Part shown: positions 44,145 to 54,829 of the stretch, one piece after another
Position numbering within the stretch: position 1 is the stretch's first letter
Layout: each line of letters starts with the position of its first letter
Assembly: GCF_003003255.1 (NCBI RefSeq)
Contig: NZ_PVTD01000012.1
Coordinates: forward strand, 1-64,000
Source of the DNA: Aliiruegeria haliotis
GTDB taxonomy: Bacteria > Pseudomonadota > Alphaproteobacteria > Rhodobacterales > Rhodobacteraceae
Direction of reading: 5' to 3'
Length of the DNA stretch: 64,000 bases
Program-made: the position numbers and the translations under genes
The notes under the pieces: model-generated
The model's database searches: none
Told to the model about the DNA's origin: nothing
The model's input: only the letters and a program-made list of their open reading frames with translations

Positions 44145-45038
44145 TCACGTGGTTTCCGAGATACCCTCGAGGAAACACCGTACGTCTTTGAGGGCCGGAA
44201 TGGCCTCTGATGTGCCGTCCTTTGTGGCCTTGAGGGCGGCTGCTGCGATGGCGAGTTCCATGCATTCGGCGATCGGGGAGCCCTGGTCGCGCAAGGCGCA
44301 GAAAAACCCGGCAAACGTATCCCGGGCCCCGGTGGTGTCGAGCGCCTCCACGCTTGGTGCCGATACCTTGAGCGTCTCGCCGGACTTGAGATCGTACCAG
44401 GTCGCGCCCTTCACCGCATCGACGACGACCAACTCCGGCACCGGAAGCGCGGTGACCTCGACGGCCAACGCGGCGGCGATCTGCTCCGCCTCCCCTGGCT
44501 TCAGGATCAGAAGGTCCACGTAGCCCAGAACCTCGCGCACAGCCGTGAGATCGAATGGCGCGGCCAGGTAGACGACCCGCATCCCACGTTTCCGCGCCTT
44601 GCGTGCGGCCAACAACTGGGCGTTGGTTTCGTTCTGCATTAATAGCGTGTCACCCTGGGCGACCTTTGCCAACGCGGCCTTCACATCGCCATCGTCAATC
44701 ATTCGATTGGTGCCGGGGTAGATCACGATCCGGTTTTCGCCATCGGGCGTGACGAAGATCATCGCGTGACCTGTCGGCGCCGCGATTTCAATCGACACAT
44801 GGGTGACGTCCACGCCCATCGACTTCATCTGCTCGACCGCCCAGACGCCCTCGCCACCGACCGCGCCCACATGATGCACGACGGATCCGGCGCGCGCGGC
44901 GGCGACGGACTGGTTCGCACCCTTGCCGCCCAGCCCGGACCGGCATTGCAGTGCCGCCAGGGTTTCGCCGTTCACGGGAAACCGTGTCACCTTGTAGAAC
45001 CAATCCGTGTTGATGGAACCGAGGTTGTAGATTGCCAT
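44145..45038 (-). CDS. PfkB-family sugar kinase, ribokinase-like
   Basis: A 297-residue carbohydrate kinase. GLGGKGANQSVAAARAG near residue 36 is the sugar-binding element. The catalytic base lies in DTTGARDTFAGFF, which differs from the usual DTTGAGD at one glycine (GARD). The anion-hole glycine next to the catalytic aspartate is thus altered, which could lower activity. It starts 3 bp after the maeB stop on the same strand and is likely co-transcribed. The substrate is probably a pentose such as ribose. Confidence 0.85.
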   Translation of the reverse strand: MAIYNLGSINTDWFYKVTRFPVNGETLAALQCRSGLGGKGANQSVAAARAGSVVHHVGAVGGEGVWAVEQMKSMGVDVTHVSIEIAAPTGHAMIFVTPDGENRIVIYPGTNRMIDDGDVKAALAKVAQGDTLLMQNETNAQLLAARKARKRGMRVVYLAAPFDLTAVREVLGYVDLLILKPGEAEQIAAALAVEVTALPVPELVVVDAVKGATWYDLKSGETLKVSAPSVEALDTTGARDTFAGFFCALRDQGSPIAECMELAIAAAALKATKDGTSEAIPALKDVRCFLEGISETT

Positions 45039-45041
45039 GGG

Positions 45042-47297
45042 CTATCCGATCTTGCAGGCCGCAATTGCCGCCATGTGGAGGATGTCGCTCACCGTCGCCC
45101 CGGTGTGACAGATCTGGATCTGCGTGCCGACGCCGGCAAGAATTGGACCGATCACCGTTGCCCCCGACATCTCCTGTAGGAGCTTCACCGAGATCGACGC
45201 CGAATGGCGGGCCGGCACGACAAGGATGTTGGCGGGGCCTGACAGGCGGCAGAACGGGTAGGCCGCCATCTGCTCACGGTTCAGCGCAACATCGACTGTC
45301 ATCTCGCCATCATACTCGAAATCCACGCCGCGCCGATCGAGGACCTGTGGCGCCATATGCATCTTGGTCGCCCGCTCGGAGACCGGGTAGCCGAAGGTCG
45401 AGAAACTGGCAAAGGCAACCCGCGGCTCCAGCCCGATCCCCCGGGCAACCCGCGCGGCTGCTTCCGCGATGTCGGCCAAATCCTCCTCGTCGGGCCATTC
45501 ATGCACGAGCGTGTCGGCGACCAGAACCACCCGGCCCTTGTGCAGCACGGCCGTCACACCCACGGCGCCATCCTCGGCAGAGGCAGGAAACACCCGGTTG
45601 ATCTGGTGCAGAACATGCGCCGATTTGCGAGTCACCCCAGTGACAAGGCCATCCCCATGACCGTGGGCCAGCATCAATGCGGAAAAGACGTGCCGGTCGC
45701 GTGCCGCCATCCGGTAGATGTCCGACGTGTCAAACCCCTTGCGCTGCAAACGTTCATACAGATACGCGGTATAGGATTCGAGGTGCCGCGTGTTCGCGGC
45801 ATTCACGACCTCCAGTTCGCGATAAGCCTCGCCCATGCCGGCATCCTCGAGCTTCTGCTTGACGCCCGCCTCGCGTCCAACCACCAACGCCTTTCCGAAC
45901 CCCTGACGTTGATAGGCCACCGCGGCGCGCAATACGCGTGCATCGTCCCCCTCGGCAAAGATCATCCGCGCCTGTGCCGCCTTGGCCCGGGCCGAGATCG
46001 ACGACAGGATCGAGGCCGTCGGGTCCATCCGCTCTCGCAAACGCTGTTCGTAGCCCTCCAGATCGACGATCGGCTTGCGGGCAACGCCGGTGTTCATCCC
46101 CGCAAGAGCGACGGCAGGCGGCACCCGGTAGATCAGCCGCGGATCGAAAGGTGTCGGGATGATGTAGTCACGGCCAAAGTGCAGCTTCCGCCCGTAGGCC
46201 ATCGCGACTTCGTCCGGCACATCTTCGCGCGCCAACTCGGCGAGCGCTTCGGCGCAGGCCAGTTTCATCTCGTCATTGATCGCCCGGGCGTGGATGTCGA
46301 GAGCCCCGCGGAACAGGTAGGGAAATCCGAGAACGTTGTTGACCTGATTGGGATAGTCCGACCGACCGGTGGCAACGATGGCGTCGCTGCGAACCTCGTG
46401 GGCTTCCTCCGGCGTAATCTCCGGATCGGGATTCGCCATCGCGAAGATCACTGGATCGTCGTTCATCGAGGCCACCATCTCAGGTGATACGGCGCCCTTC
46501 GCGGACACACCAAGGAAAACATCGGCGCCCTTCATCGCCTCTTCCAGCGTACGGTCGTCGGTCCGGGCCGCATGAGCGGACTTCCATTGGTTCATCCCCT
46601 CCTTCCGGCCCTGGTAGATAACACCCTTGGTGTCGCAAACGATGCAATTGTCGTGCTTTGCGCCCATTGCCTTGACCAGCTCGATGCAGGCAATTCCCGC
46701 AGCCCCCGCCCCATTCAGGACGAACTTGCAATCCTCGATTTTCTTGCCCGTCAGGTGAAGCGCGTTGATCAGGCCCGCCGCGCAGATCACGGCCGTTCCG
46801 TGCTGGTCGTCGTGGAAGACGGGAATGTCCATCAACTCCTTGAGCCGTTGCTCGATGATGAAACACTCCGGCGCCTTGATGTCCTCCAGGTTGATGCCAC
46901 CGAACGCCGGGCCCAGCAGCTTCACCGCATTGATGAACTCATCCGCATCCTGCGTGTCCAGTTCGATATCGATGGAGTTCACGTCGGCGAACCGCTTGAA
47001 CAGAACGGCCTTGCCCTCCATCACCGGCTTGGACGCCAGCGCCCCAAGGTTGCCCAGCCCCAGGATTGCGGAACCGTTGGAGATCACGGCAACCGTGTTG
47101 CCCTTCGTTGTGTAGTCATAGGCGGATTCCGGATTCTCCGCGATCGCTTCCACGGGCACAGCGACACCCGGCGAGTAGGCAAGCGACAGGTCCCGCTGGG
47201 TGGTCATCGGCTTGGTGGCAACGACCTCGAACTTGCCCGGCTGAGGATCCTGGTGATAGTGGAGCGCCTCTTCGGACGTGATTTTATTCTTGCTCAT
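45042..47297 (-). CDS. maeB: NADP-dependent malic enzyme with phosphotransacetylase-like domain
   Basis: A 751-residue MaeB-type enzyme. The N-terminal malic-enzyme domain (about residues 1-425) has AYSPGVAVP, the metal-binding GGINLEDIKAPECF and FHDDQHGTA, and the NADP-binding LNGAGAAGIA. The C-terminal ~320 residues resemble phosphate acetyltransferase (AFASFSTFGYP, GPANILVVPARHSASI) and are thought to be regulatory. It oxidatively decarboxylates malate to pyruvate. It is divergent from mutS across 219 bp. Confidence 0.97.
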   Translation of the reverse strand: MSKNKITSEEALHYHQDPQPGKFEVVATKPMTTQRDLSLAYSPGVAVPVEAIAENPESAYDYTTKGNTVAVISNGSAILGLGNLGALASKPVMEGKAVLFKRFADVNSIDIELDTQDADEFINAVKLLGPAFGGINLEDIKAPECFIIEQRLKELMDIPVFHDDQHGTAVICAAGLINALHLTGKKIEDCKFVLNGAGAAGIACIELVKAMGAKHDNCIVCDTKGVIYQGRKEGMNQWKSAHAARTDDRTLEEAMKGADVFLGVSAKGAVSPEMVASMNDDPVIFAMANPDPEITPEEAHEVRSDAIVATGRSDYPNQVNNVLGFPYLFRGALDIHARAINDEMKLACAEALAELAREDVPDEVAMAYGRKLHFGRDYIIPTPFDPRLIYRVPPAVALAGMNTGVARKPIVDLEGYEQRLRERMDPTASILSSISARAKAAQARMIFAEGDDARVLRAAVAYQRQGFGKALVVGREAGVKQKLEDAGMGEAYRELEVVNAANTRHLESYTAYLYERLQRKGFDTSDIYRMAARDRHVFSALMLAHGHGDGLVTGVTRKSAHVLHQINRVFPASAEDGAVGVTAVLHKGRVVLVADTLVHEWPDEEDLADIAEAAARVARGIGLEPRVAFASFSTFGYPVSERATKMHMAPQVLDRRGVDFEYDGEMTVDVALNREQMAAYPFCRLSGPANILVVPARHSASISVKLLQEMSGATVIGPILAGVGTQIQICHTGATVSDILHMAAIAACKIG

Positions 47298-47516
47298 GGC
47301 CAGCCTCGCCTCCCCGGATCTTGCTGTTGTGATTCAGGAATTAGACCTCTCGGACGCAAAAAGCGAAACCGCCGATTGACGCGGGGAGGACGCTGCGGCA
47401 ATGCGCAGTTTCTACATGGTGCGAGAAGCTGTGGATGAATCCCGGATCCGCCTTCAAAGCGGGCGCACACTGGCCTAAGCTGTGCCGAACGTGAAATACC
47501 ATATGAGGGGGCAGCC

Positions 47517-50159
47517 GTGACCGTCACGCCGATGATGGCACAATATCTGGAGATCAAGGCAGGCCACCCGGAGGCCCTGCTGTTCTACCGGATGGGCGAT
47601 TTCTACGAGATGTTCTTCGATGATGCGGTGGCTGCCGCCGAAGCGCTCGATATTGCCCTGACCAAGCGCGGCAAACACGCGGGCGAGGATATCCCCATGT
47701 GCGGTGTGCCCGTTCACGCCGCCGAAGGGTACCTGCTGACGTTGATCCGAAAGGGATTCCGGGTCGCGGTCTGCGAACAGATGGAGGATCCGGCTGAGGC
47801 CAAGAAGCGCGGCTCCAAGGCGGTCGTGCGGCGCGAGGTTGTACGCCTCGTCACGCCTGGAACCTTGACCGAAGACTCCCTGCTGGAGGCGCGGCGCAAC
47901 AATTTCCTCTGCGCCTATGCACAGGTGCGGGATGCAGGTGCGCTGGCGACTGTCGATATCTCCACCGGAGAGTTGCGTGTCGGGCCCTGTCCGCTGGTGA
48001 AGCTGGGACCGGAACTGGCGCGACTGGCCCCGCGGGAAGTGTTGGTGTCGGAGGTCGAGGCCAACGCACTCGACGACGTTGTGTCGGAGGCCGGGGCCGC
48101 GTTGACCCCGGTATCGCGGGCAAGCTTTGACAGCGCCGGTGCAAAGGTGCGCCTTCAGGACGTCTTTGGCGTTGCCGGGCTGGACGGCTTCGGAGCTTTC
48201 GAACGCGCGGAGCTGGGCGCGCTTGGGGCGGTGGTGGCCTATCTCGAACTGACCCAGAAGGGGAAACTGCCCCTCCTCCGTACTCCGCAGCGCGAGAGCA
48301 CCGGTACGGTCATGCAGATCGATGCCGCCACGCGACGAAACCTGGAGCTCACATCGAGCCTGTCCGGCGGAAAGGACGGCTCGTTACTGTCCGCCATTGA
48401 CAGGACAGTCACCGCCGGCGGCGGGCGGTTGCTGACGCAGCGTATTTCGAGCCCCTCCTGCGATACACACGTTATCCAGTCGCGGCTCGATGCGGTCGGC
48501 CTGTTTGTCGAGGACATCTCTGCCTGTGAAACCCTGCGTGGTGCATTGCGGAAAGTGCCCGACATGGACCGTGCCTTGTCCCGGCTGTCGCTCGAACGCG
48601 GCGGGCCAAGGGATTTGGCCGCGATCCGCTCCGGCTTGGAGCAGGCCGAACAGATCGTCGGGTCACTTTCCGGATTGCCCGGAGTGCGGATACTGGACGT
48701 CTTCCTGAACGACTTGAAGGGTCACGATGCACTGGTCGATTCTCTCGACAATGCGTTGGTGGCCGAGCCGCCTCTCATGGTGCGGGACGGTGGTTTCGTG
48801 GCCAGCGGCTATGACGATGAACTGGACGAGGTTCGCACGCTCCGGGACGAAGGGCGCAGCGTTGTTGCCTCCTTGCAGGCGCAATATGCCGAGCTGACTG
48901 GGATCTCGTCGATTAAAGTTAAACATAACAATGTCTTGGGGTATTTCGTCGAGGCGACGGCCACCCATGCGGAGAAGATGCTCTCCGCACCGCTGTCAGA
49001 GACTTTCATTCATCGACAGACCACTGCCAATGCCGTCCGCTTCACCACGGTGGAGCTGTCCGACCTTGAAACGCGCATTCTCAATGCCGGAAACCGGGCG
49101 CTGGAAATCGAACGAAGGATCTTTGACGCGCTGCGCGCCACTGTGCTGGACGCAGCCGGAGCCGTCGGCACTGCTGCACGGGCGCTTGCCGAGCTCGACG
49201 TGGCATCTGCCTTCGCCGATCTGGCGAGGAGCGAGGATTGGTGCCGCCCAACGGTGGACGAAAGCCGTGACTTCCACATCGAGGAAGGCCGGCACCCGGT
49301 TGTCGAGCGGGCCCTGAAACAGGACGGTAAATCCTTCGTTGCCAATGAATGCCAGCTGTCGGCGGAAAGCGAGAACGCCCATGTGCGGCTGCTCACCGGT
49401 CCGAACATGGCCGGTAAATCGACCTACCTCCGCCAAAACGCGCTGATCGCGCTGCTGGCGCAGTCCGGCAGTTTCGTGCCGGCACGAACTGCAACCATCG
49501 GCCTAGTGAGCAGCCTTTTCAGTAGGGTCGGCGCGTCGGACGATCTGGCGCGTGGGCGATCGACCTTCATGGTCGAGATGGTGGAGACCGCCACGATCCT
49601 CAACCAGGCGGACGCGCGCAGTCTCGTCATCCTTGACGAAATCGGTCGCGGCACCGCCACCTATGACGGTCTTTCCATCGCATGGGCGACGCTGGAACAC
49701 CTGCACGCGGTCAATCGCTGCCGGGCGCTCTTTGCCACGCATTATCACGAGTTGACCACGCTGGCCGCCAAGCTGAATGGTGTCGACAACGCGACGGTTG
49801 CTGTCAAGGAATGGGAGGGAGAGGTGATCTTCCTGCACGAGGTTCGCGACGGCGCCGCCGACAGGTCGTACGGTGTGCAGGTGGCGCGGCTCGCCGGGCT
49901 TCCCACTTCGGTGGTTGAACGCGCCCGCGTGGTGCTTGATCAGCTGGAGAAAGGTGACCGTGAGGGCGGCAAGCGCCAACTGGCGCTGATCGACGACCTT
50001 CCCTTGTTCTCGGCCGTGCCGCCCGCCCCGGAACGCCCCGCCAACGCGCCGGATGCATTGACGGAGAAACTCGATGCCATCCTTCCAGACGAACTCACGC
50101 CGCGGGAAGCCCTCGGTCTGATCTATGAACTGAAGTCGCTGGCTGCCCCACAGAAATAG
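47517..50159 (+). CDS. mutS: DNA mismatch repair protein MutS
   Basis: An 880-residue MutS. The mismatch-contact motif FYEMFF lies near residue 25 (in [17 protein letters not shown]). The C-terminal ATPase has Walker [15 protein letters not shown], Walker [19 protein letters not shown], and ATHYHEL. The GTG at 47517 follows GAGGGGG by 5 bp; an ATG at 47532 is an alternative start. It recognises base mismatches after replication. No mutL is adjacent. Confidence 0.98.
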   Translation: MTVTPMMAQYLEIKAGHPEALLFYRMGDFYEMFFDDAVAAAEALDIALTKRGKHAGEDIPMCGVPVHAAEGYLLTLIRKGFRVAVCEQMEDPAEAKKRGSKAVVRREVVRLVTPGTLTEDSLLEARRNNFLCAYAQVRDAGALATVDISTGELRVGPCPLVKLGPELARLAPREVLVSEVEANALDDVVSEAGAALTPVSRASFDSAGAKVRLQDVFGVAGLDGFGAFERAELGALGAVVAYLELTQKGKLPLLRTPQRESTGTVMQIDAATRRNLELTSSLSGGKDGSLLSAIDRTVTAGGGRLLTQRISSPSCDTHVIQSRLDAVGLFVEDISACETLRGALRKVPDMDRALSRLSLERGGPRDLAAIRSGLEQAEQIVGSLSGLPGVRILDVFLNDLKGHDALVDSLDNALVAEPPLMVRDGGFVASGYDDELDEVRTLRDEGRSVVASLQAQYAELTGISSIKVKHNNVLGYFVEATATHAEKMLSAPLSETFIHRQTTANAVRFTTVELSDLETRILNAGNRALEIERRIFDALRATVLDAAGAVGTAARALAELDVASAFADLARSEDWCRPTVDESRDFHIEEGRHPVVERALKQDGKSFVANECQLSAESENAHVRLLTGPNMAGKSTYLRQNALIALLAQSGSFVPARTATIGLVSSLFSRVGASDDLARGRSTFMVEMVETATILNQADARSLVILDEIGRGTATYDGLSIAWATLEHLHAVNRCRALFATHYHELTTLAAKLNGVDNATVAVKEWEGEVIFLHEVRDGAADRSYGVQVARLAGLPTSVVERARVVLDQLEKGDREGGKRQLALIDDLPLFSAVPPAPERPANAPDALTEKLDAILPDELTPREALGLIYELKSLAAPQK

Positions 50160-50180
50160 GGGCAGCCCGCAGACTGCCCC
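50141..50180. terminator. Overlapping inverted repeats at the mutS/grpE convergence
   Basis: GGCTGCCCC (50141-50149) can pair with GGGGCAGCC (50159-50167). GGGGCAG (50159-50165) can instead pair with CTGCCCC (50174-50180). The mutS stop codon lies between the arms. No T-run follows, so it is a weak terminator candidate at most; it may protect 3' ends of both convergent transcripts. Confidence 0.4.
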
Positions 50181-50211
50181 CCAACTCTCTCATCGTGACC
50201 GTTTTCCGCGA

Positions 50212-50790
50212 TCAGCCCGCAGGCGTCGAGGAAACCCCAACCTGCGCCGGACGTAGCAGTCGGTCATGCAGCAAGAAACCTTCTGTCATGACCTGAATGA
50301 TGTCACCCGCCACGGTGTTGGGCACCGGGGCTTCGAACATCGCCTGGTGGATCTGCGGATCGAACTTGTCACCAACCTCCGGCTTTACAACGGTAATTCC
50401 GTGCTTGGAGAAAACGTTCGTCAGCTCGCGCAGGGTGAGTTCGACGCCCTCGATCATCGCGGCCGACTGGGCTTTCTGCTCCTCGGTCACAGTCTCCAGG
50501 GCACGGCTCAGGTTGTCGTAGACCGGTAGCATATCCCGCGCCAGCTTGGAGCCGCCATATTGTTCTGCCTCGCGACGATCCCGTTCGCTGCGCTTGCGGG
50601 AGTTTTCGGCATCGGCAAGCGCGCGCATGAACCGATCGCGAAAATCATCCCGCTCTGCCCGCAATGTCTCGACTTCGTCGTCCATCGCGAGCGGATCGCC
50701 CTCGAACGCGTCGGCGTCTTCGGCCAGACCCTCGATCGAGATCCCCTCGACCGGATCTTCCGCCACTTCATCTTTCTTCGTTTCCGCCAT
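50212..50790 (-). CDS. grpE: Nucleotide exchange factor GrpE
   Basis: A 192-residue GrpE that releases ADP from DnaK. The long N-terminal helix (EVETLRAERDDFRDRFMRAL onward) is followed by RRDREQ-like charged helices and the C-terminal beta-domain PQIHQAMFEAP with TVAGDIIQVMTEGFLLHDRLLRPA across its end. The ATG at 50790 follows AAGGG. A TTG at 50802 would overlap the hrcA stop and is less likely. It lies directly after hrcA on the minus strand, a standard heat-shock operon. Confidence 0.95.
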   Translation of the reverse strand: MAETKKDEVAEDPVEGISIEGLAEDADAFEGDPLAMDDEVETLRAERDDFRDRFMRALADAENSRKRSERDRREAEQYGGSKLARDMLPVYDNLSRALETVTEEQKAQSAAMIEGVELTLRELTNVFSKHGITVVKPEVGDKFDPQIHQAMFEAPVPNTVAGDIIQVMTEGFLLHDRLLRPAQVGVSSTPAG

Positions 50791-50798
50791 CGTACCCT

Positions 50799-51863
50799 TC
50801 AACTCCGGTCCGATATCATCCTGCCCAGCAGCTGCGCGGTATAGTCCACGATGGGCACGATGCGTCCATAATTCAGTCGCGTGGGTCCGATCACACCGAC
50901 GGCCCCCACGATCTTTCGATCAGCGTTCATATATGGAGAAATGACCAGAGAGGAACCCGAAAGTGAAAAAAGCTTGTTCTCGGAGCCGATAAAAATCCTC
51001 ACCCCTTCCCCTTCGTCGGTCAACTCCAGAAACTCGGCGATATCCCGCTTGCGCTCCAGATCGTCGAAGAGAGTGCGGATGCGGTCCAGATCTTCTGGCG
51101 CTGCGCCCTCCTCCAACAGGTTTGCCCGACCTCGGACGATGAGGCGCTCATTCGACCCACCCTCGTCAGCCCAGGTCGCCAAACCGCCCTCCACCAGGTC
51201 CCGAGCAAGGGAATCGATCTCCTGCCGGCGCTGTGAGATCTCCGTGCTGATCTTGCGGCGAAGCTCCGCGATGGTGAGACCCTCCGCCAGCGAATTCAGG
51301 AAGTTGGCGGCCTCCCGCAGGGAGGACGGTGTCTGTCCCGGGGGTGGGGTGAAAACGCGGTTCTCGACCTGCCCATCGGCAAAGACCAGTACGACAAGCG
51401 CCCGATCCGCCGCGAGCTGGACGAACTCGATGTGCTTGATCGGCGCCTCGTGCTTAGGCGCGAGGACAAGGCTGGCAACCTGGGTGGCGCCGGAAAGGGC
51501 CGACCCGACACGTGTCATCAGGCCACTGATGTCCGCTTCGCTTCCGCTGACCATCGCATCCAGACGTTCCCTGTCGTCGGTGTTCAGATCACGCACTTCC
51601 AGCAGGCCGTCCACGAACATCCGCAGCCCCTGTTGCGTCGGGATACGACCAGCGGACACATGGGGGGAATCCAGCAGGCCGAGGTACTCAAGGTCCTGCA
51701 TTACGTTCCGGATCGTTGCCGCCGAAACTTTCTCCGACATCGTCCGGGTCAATGTCCGCGAGCCGACCGGATCCCCACTGCTCAGGTAGCCTTCGACGAC
51801 CCTGCGAAAGACCTCGCGGGATCGCTCATTCATTTGGTCGAGAATTCTTGCGCTGTCGCTCAT
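50799..51863 (-). CDS. hrcA: Heat-inducible transcription repressor HrcA
   Basis: A 354-residue HrcA. The N-terminal winged helix includes [20 protein letters not shown], followed by [20 protein letters not shown]. The C-terminal part has the [20 protein letters not shown] region and INYGRIVP-like [18 protein letters not shown]. It normally represses chaperone genes through CIRCE. No CIRCE-type inverted repeat was seen upstream of hrcA here, so its own regulation may be by sigma factor only. Confidence 0.95.
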   Translation of the reverse strand: MSDSARILDQMNERSREVFRRVVEGYLSSGDPVGSRTLTRTMSEKVSAATIRNVMQDLEYLGLLDSPHVSAGRIPTQQGLRMFVDGLLEVRDLNTDDRERLDAMVSGSEADISGLMTRVGSALSGATQVASLVLAPKHEAPIKHIEFVQLAADRALVVLVFADGQVENRVFTPPPGQTPSSLREAANFLNSLAEGLTIAELRRKISTEISQRRQEIDSLARDLVEGGLATWADEGGSNERLIVRGRANLLEEGAAPEDLDRIRTLFDDLERKRDIAEFLELTDEGEGVRIFIGSENKLFSLSGSSLVISPYMNADRKIVGAVGVIGPTRLNYGRIVPIVDYTAQLLGRMISDRS

Positions 51864-51901
51864 GGGGCCCTGCCGTCGGCTGAGTTCGCAGATCGGACCC
51901 G

Positions 51902-51930
51902 AATAAACGAAGGATCGCGGCGCGGGTCAA
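51902..51930 (-). promoter_or_regulatory. Candidate sigma-70 promoter of hrcA-grpE
   Basis: On the minus strand TTGACC (51930-51925), a 17-bp spacer, then TTTATT (51907-51902) lie 39 bp before the hrcA start. The match is good for an alphaproteobacterial housekeeping promoter. Confidence 0.5.
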
Positions 51931-51992
51931 TCGGGCTTGCATCACGACAGCGACAACGCCAAGACGGAAGCAACCAATATGGAGAACACCCC

Positions 51993-52706
51993 ATGCGCCC
52001 TTCCGGCCGCCAGACGAACGAAATGCGCCCCATTCAGATTGAAACCGGAGTGACCCGGCACGCCGAGGGATCCTGCCTGATCAAGTGCGGGGATACCCAC
52101 GTGCTGTGCACGGCGAGTATCGACGAACGCGTGCCGCCCTTCCTCAAGAATTCGGGTCTGGGCTGGGTGACTGCGGAATACGGCATGCTGCCGCGTGCAA
52201 CGCACAGCCGGATGAACCGCGAAGCCAAGCGTGGCCAGTCCGGCCGCACACAGGAAATCCAACGGCTGATCGGTCGGGCGCTTCGTGCCGGCGTGGACCG
52301 AGTGGCCCTCGGCGAACGTCAGATAGTGGTCGACTGCGATGTGATTCAGGCGGATGGCGGCACCCGCTGTGCATCCATCACCGGAGGCTGGGTCGCGCTG
52401 CGGCTGGCCGTGAACAAGTTGATGAAGGCCGGAGACGTCCTGAGCGATCCGATCACGGATCACGTGGCGGCAGTCAGTTGCGGAATCTACGCAGGTCAGC
52501 CTGTAGTCGATCTGGACTATCCCGAAGACAGCGAGGCCGGGACCGATGCGAATTTCGTCATGACCGGACGCGGGCGAATGATCGAGGTGCAAGCCTCCGC
52601 CGAGGGTGCAACCTTCGGACGGGACGAGTTGACGACATTGATCGACCTTGCCGAGGGTGGCGTTGCGGAGTTGGTCGCCGCACAGAAAGCCGCGCTGGAG
52701 GGCTGA
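51993..52706 (+). CDS. rph: Ribonuclease PH
   Basis: A 237-residue phosphorolytic 3'-exonuclease that trims tRNA precursors. [61 protein letters not shown] and [19 protein letters not shown] are diagnostic. It is complete, unlike the truncated form of some E. coli K-12 strains. It begins the run rph-rdgB-hemW-DUF454, divergent from hrcA. Confidence 0.98.
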   Translation: MRPSGRQTNEMRPIQIETGVTRHAEGSCLIKCGDTHVLCTASIDERVPPFLKNSGLGWVTAEYGMLPRATHSRMNREAKRGQSGRTQEIQRLIGRALRAGVDRVALGERQIVVDCDVIQADGGTRCASITGGWVALRLAVNKLMKAGDVLSDPITDHVAAVSCGIYAGQPVVDLDYPEDSEAGTDANFVMTGRGRMIEVQASAEGATFGRDELTTLIDLAEGGVAELVAAQKAALEG

Positions 52707-52708
52707 CG

Positions 52709-53323
52709 ATGCGCAAGTTCGACGGTGGCGAGCTGGTGATTGCCTCTCACAATTCCGGCAAGGTCCGCGAAATCGGGAAGTTGCTGGAACCGTTTGGAGT
52801 TGCAGTAAAATCTGCCGGTGACCTGAACCTCCCGGAGCCTGAGGAAACCGAGGATACCTTTGTCGGGAATGCCCGTATCAAGGCCCATGCGGCCGCCAGG
52901 GCCAGCGGCCTCCCGGCCCTCTCGGACGACAGTGGACTGAGTGTCGACGCCCTGGATGGCGCGCCGGGCGTCTACACGGCCGACTGGGCGGAGACCGGCA
53001 ACGGACGCGACTTCGTCATGGCAATGACAAAGGTCTGGGAAAAATGCGAAGCGCTCGGCGCCACGGAACCGAGAACGGCCCAGTTCAACTGCACTCTGTG
53101 CCTCGCCTGGCCGGATGGACATGACGAGGTGTTCGAGGGCGTGGTTCAAGGGCAGCTCGTCTGGCCGATGCGTGGAACCAACGGGTTTGGCTTCGACCCT
53201 GTCTTTCTGCCCATCGGCGAATCTGAGACCTTCGGAGAGATGGACCCTGCCCGCAAGCATGACATGAGCCATCGTGCCGACGCCTTCGCCAAACTGGTTG
53301 CCGGGTCCTTTGCCGGTCGCTGA
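52709..53323 (+). CDS. rdgB: Non-canonical purine NTP pyrophosphatase (RdgB/HAM1)
   Basis: A 204-residue enzyme that removes dITP and XTP from the nucleotide pool. The ATP/ITP-binding [10 protein letters not shown] is near residue 13. The catalytic [19 protein letters not shown] and [14 protein letters not shown] and DMSHRADA motifs are all present. It starts 2 bp after rph. Its 3' end overlaps the presumed hemW start by 50 bp. Confidence 0.97.
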   Translation: MRKFDGGELVIASHNSGKVREIGKLLEPFGVAVKSAGDLNLPEPEETEDTFVGNARIKAHAAARASGLPALSDDSGLSVDALDGAPGVYTADWAETGNGRDFVMAMTKVWEKCEALGATEPRTAQFNCTLCLAWPDGHDEVFEGVVQGQLVWPMRGTNGFGFDPVFLPIGESETFGEMDPARKHDMSHRADAFAKLVAGSFAGR

Positions 53324-54473
53324 CTGGCAGAACGCGGGCTTCGGGCTCTATTTGCACTGGCCGTTCTGCCAGTCGAAATGCCCCTATTGCGACTTCAATT
53401 CGCACGTATGGGCGGAGATCGATCAGCGGCGTTGGCGCAATGCCTATGTCGCCGAAATCGAGAAGGCTGGCACGCTGACCACCGGGCGCAAGCTCGACAC
53501 CGTCTATTTCGGCGGAGGAACACCGAGCCTGATGGATCCGGATTCTGTCGCGGACATACTGGACGCGATCCTCCGCACCTGGCCGGTGTCCAATGACTGG
53601 GAGGTCACGCTCGAGGCCAACCCGTCGTCCGTGGAGGCTGGACGGTTTTCGGGGTATCGGCAGGCTGGCATCAATCGGGTGTCTCTCGGCGTGCAATCCT
53701 TGCGGGACGATGATCTGCGGCGGCTTGGACGGCTGCACAGCGCGAAGGAAGCTCGGACCGCCTATGATATCGCACGGTCGACTTTCGAACGCGTGAGCTT
53801 TGACCTGATCTACGCCCGGCAGGATCAATCCATGGAGGAATGGTCCAGTGAATTGTCGATGGCGCTCGATCTCGCAATCGACCACTTGTCGCTCTACCAA
53901 TTGACCATCGAACCCGGTACCGCCTTTGGCGACCGTTTCGCAAGAGGCCGCCTTCCCGGTTTGCCGGACGAAGACCTGTCCGCCGACATGTATGACTACA
54001 CCGTCCAAACCTGTGCCGAACGAGGGTTGCACCGCTACGAAGTCTCCAATTTCGCGCGCCCGGGTTCCGAGAGTGAACACAATATGTTGTATTGGTCTGG
54101 TGGCGACTACCTAGGTATAGGGCCCGGCGCTCATGGACGCTTGACCACGGACCATGGTCGACATGCGACTGTCTGCCCATCTTCACCGGCGTCCTGGTTG
54201 GCCAGTGTCGAAGCAGGAGAAAGCTCCTACTCCACCTTTGATCCTCTGACTGGTCAGGAGACGGCAGAAGAATACCTTATGATGGGCTTGCGGTTGGTCG
54301 ATGGCATCTCGATGTCACGTCTGACCGGAATGTGGGCGGATGACGGGATGAACGACCGGATCGCGGCAATGATCTCGGCAGGCTTTCTTGATCTTGCCGC
54401 CGACAGGCTATGGGCAACGGATCGTGGTCTCGCGATCCTCAATGCGGTGCTGAGAGAGGTTTTGGCAGGATGA
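53274..54473 (+). CDS. hemW: Radical SAM heme chaperone HemW-like protein
   Basis: A 399-residue radical SAM enzyme related to HemN. The cluster-binding motif CQSKCPYC (CxxxCxxC) is at about residues 32-39 in [27 protein letters not shown] and [10 protein letters not shown] follow. A C-terminal HemW-type domain ([12 protein letters not shown]) is present. HemW transfers heme rather than oxidising coproporphyrinogen. The GTG at 53274 would overlap rdgB by 50 bp; TTG codons at 53298 and 53310 are possible starts. Confidence 0.93.
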   Translation: MPTPSPNWLPGPLPVADWQNAGFGLYLHWPFCQSKCPYCDFNSHVWAEIDQRRWRNAYVAEIEKAGTLTTGRKLDTVYFGGGTPSLMDPDSVADILDAILRTWPVSNDWEVTLEANPSSVEAGRFSGYRQAGINRVSLGVQSLRDDDLRRLGRLHSAKEARTAYDIARSTFERVSFDLIYARQDQSMEEWSSELSMALDLAIDHLSLYQLTIEPGTAFGDRFARGRLPGLPDEDLSADMYDYTVQTCAERGLHRYEVSNFARPGSESEHNMLYWSGGDYLGIGPGAHGRLTTDHGRHATVCPSSPASWLASVEAGESSYSTFDPLTGQETAEEYLMMGLRLVDGISMSRLTGMWADDGMNDRIAAMISAGFLDLAADRLWATDRGLAILNAVLREVLAG

Positions 54474-54829
54474 GCGTGCGGATATTGTGGGGCGTTGGTG
54501 GGGCCACGTCGCTCAGCCTCGGTGCCGTCGGCATCGTGCTACCGCTGTTGCCCACGGTGCCTTTCCTCATCCTCGCTGCATTCTGCTTTTCGCGGTCATC
54601 CGACCAGCTGCACGACTGGCTGGTAAATCACGAAACGCTTGGGCCGCCAATTCGGGACTGGCAGGAGTATGGCGCGATCTCCAGACGTGGTAAGTTACTG
54701 GCAACGCTGTCAATTTCTGCCGTCTTCTGCCTGTCCTTGGTCCTTGGCGTCAAAGACTGGGTTCTGGTGCTTCAAGCTATTGTGCTGACCGCCGTTCTGA
54801 CCTTCATATGGTCTCGTCCAGAGGGCTAG
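54470..54829 (+). CDS. DUF454 (YbaN-like) small membrane protein
   Basis: A 119-residue inner-membrane protein with three helices. LSLGAVGIVLPLLPTVPF in the first helix, followed by AAFCFSRSS, is the DUF454 hallmark. It overlaps the hemW stop as ATGA and ends convergently, overlapping parB by 26 bp. Its molecular function is not established for the family. Confidence 0.85.
   Translation: MSVRILWGVGGATSLSLGAVGIVLPLLPTVPFLILAAFCFSRSSDQLHDWLVNHETLGPPIRDWQEYGAISRRGKLLATLSISAVFCLSLVLGVKDWVLVLQAIVLTAVLTFIWSRPEG

Noticed and set aside
45357-46487. 376-codon plus-strand frame inside maeB
   Set aside because: maeB on the minus strand is complete and conserved. This frame is its shadow.
51864-51992. 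CIRCE operator upstream of hrcA
   Set aside because: No TTAGCACTC-N9-GAGTGCTAA-type repeat is present; only a sigma-70-like promoter is visible.
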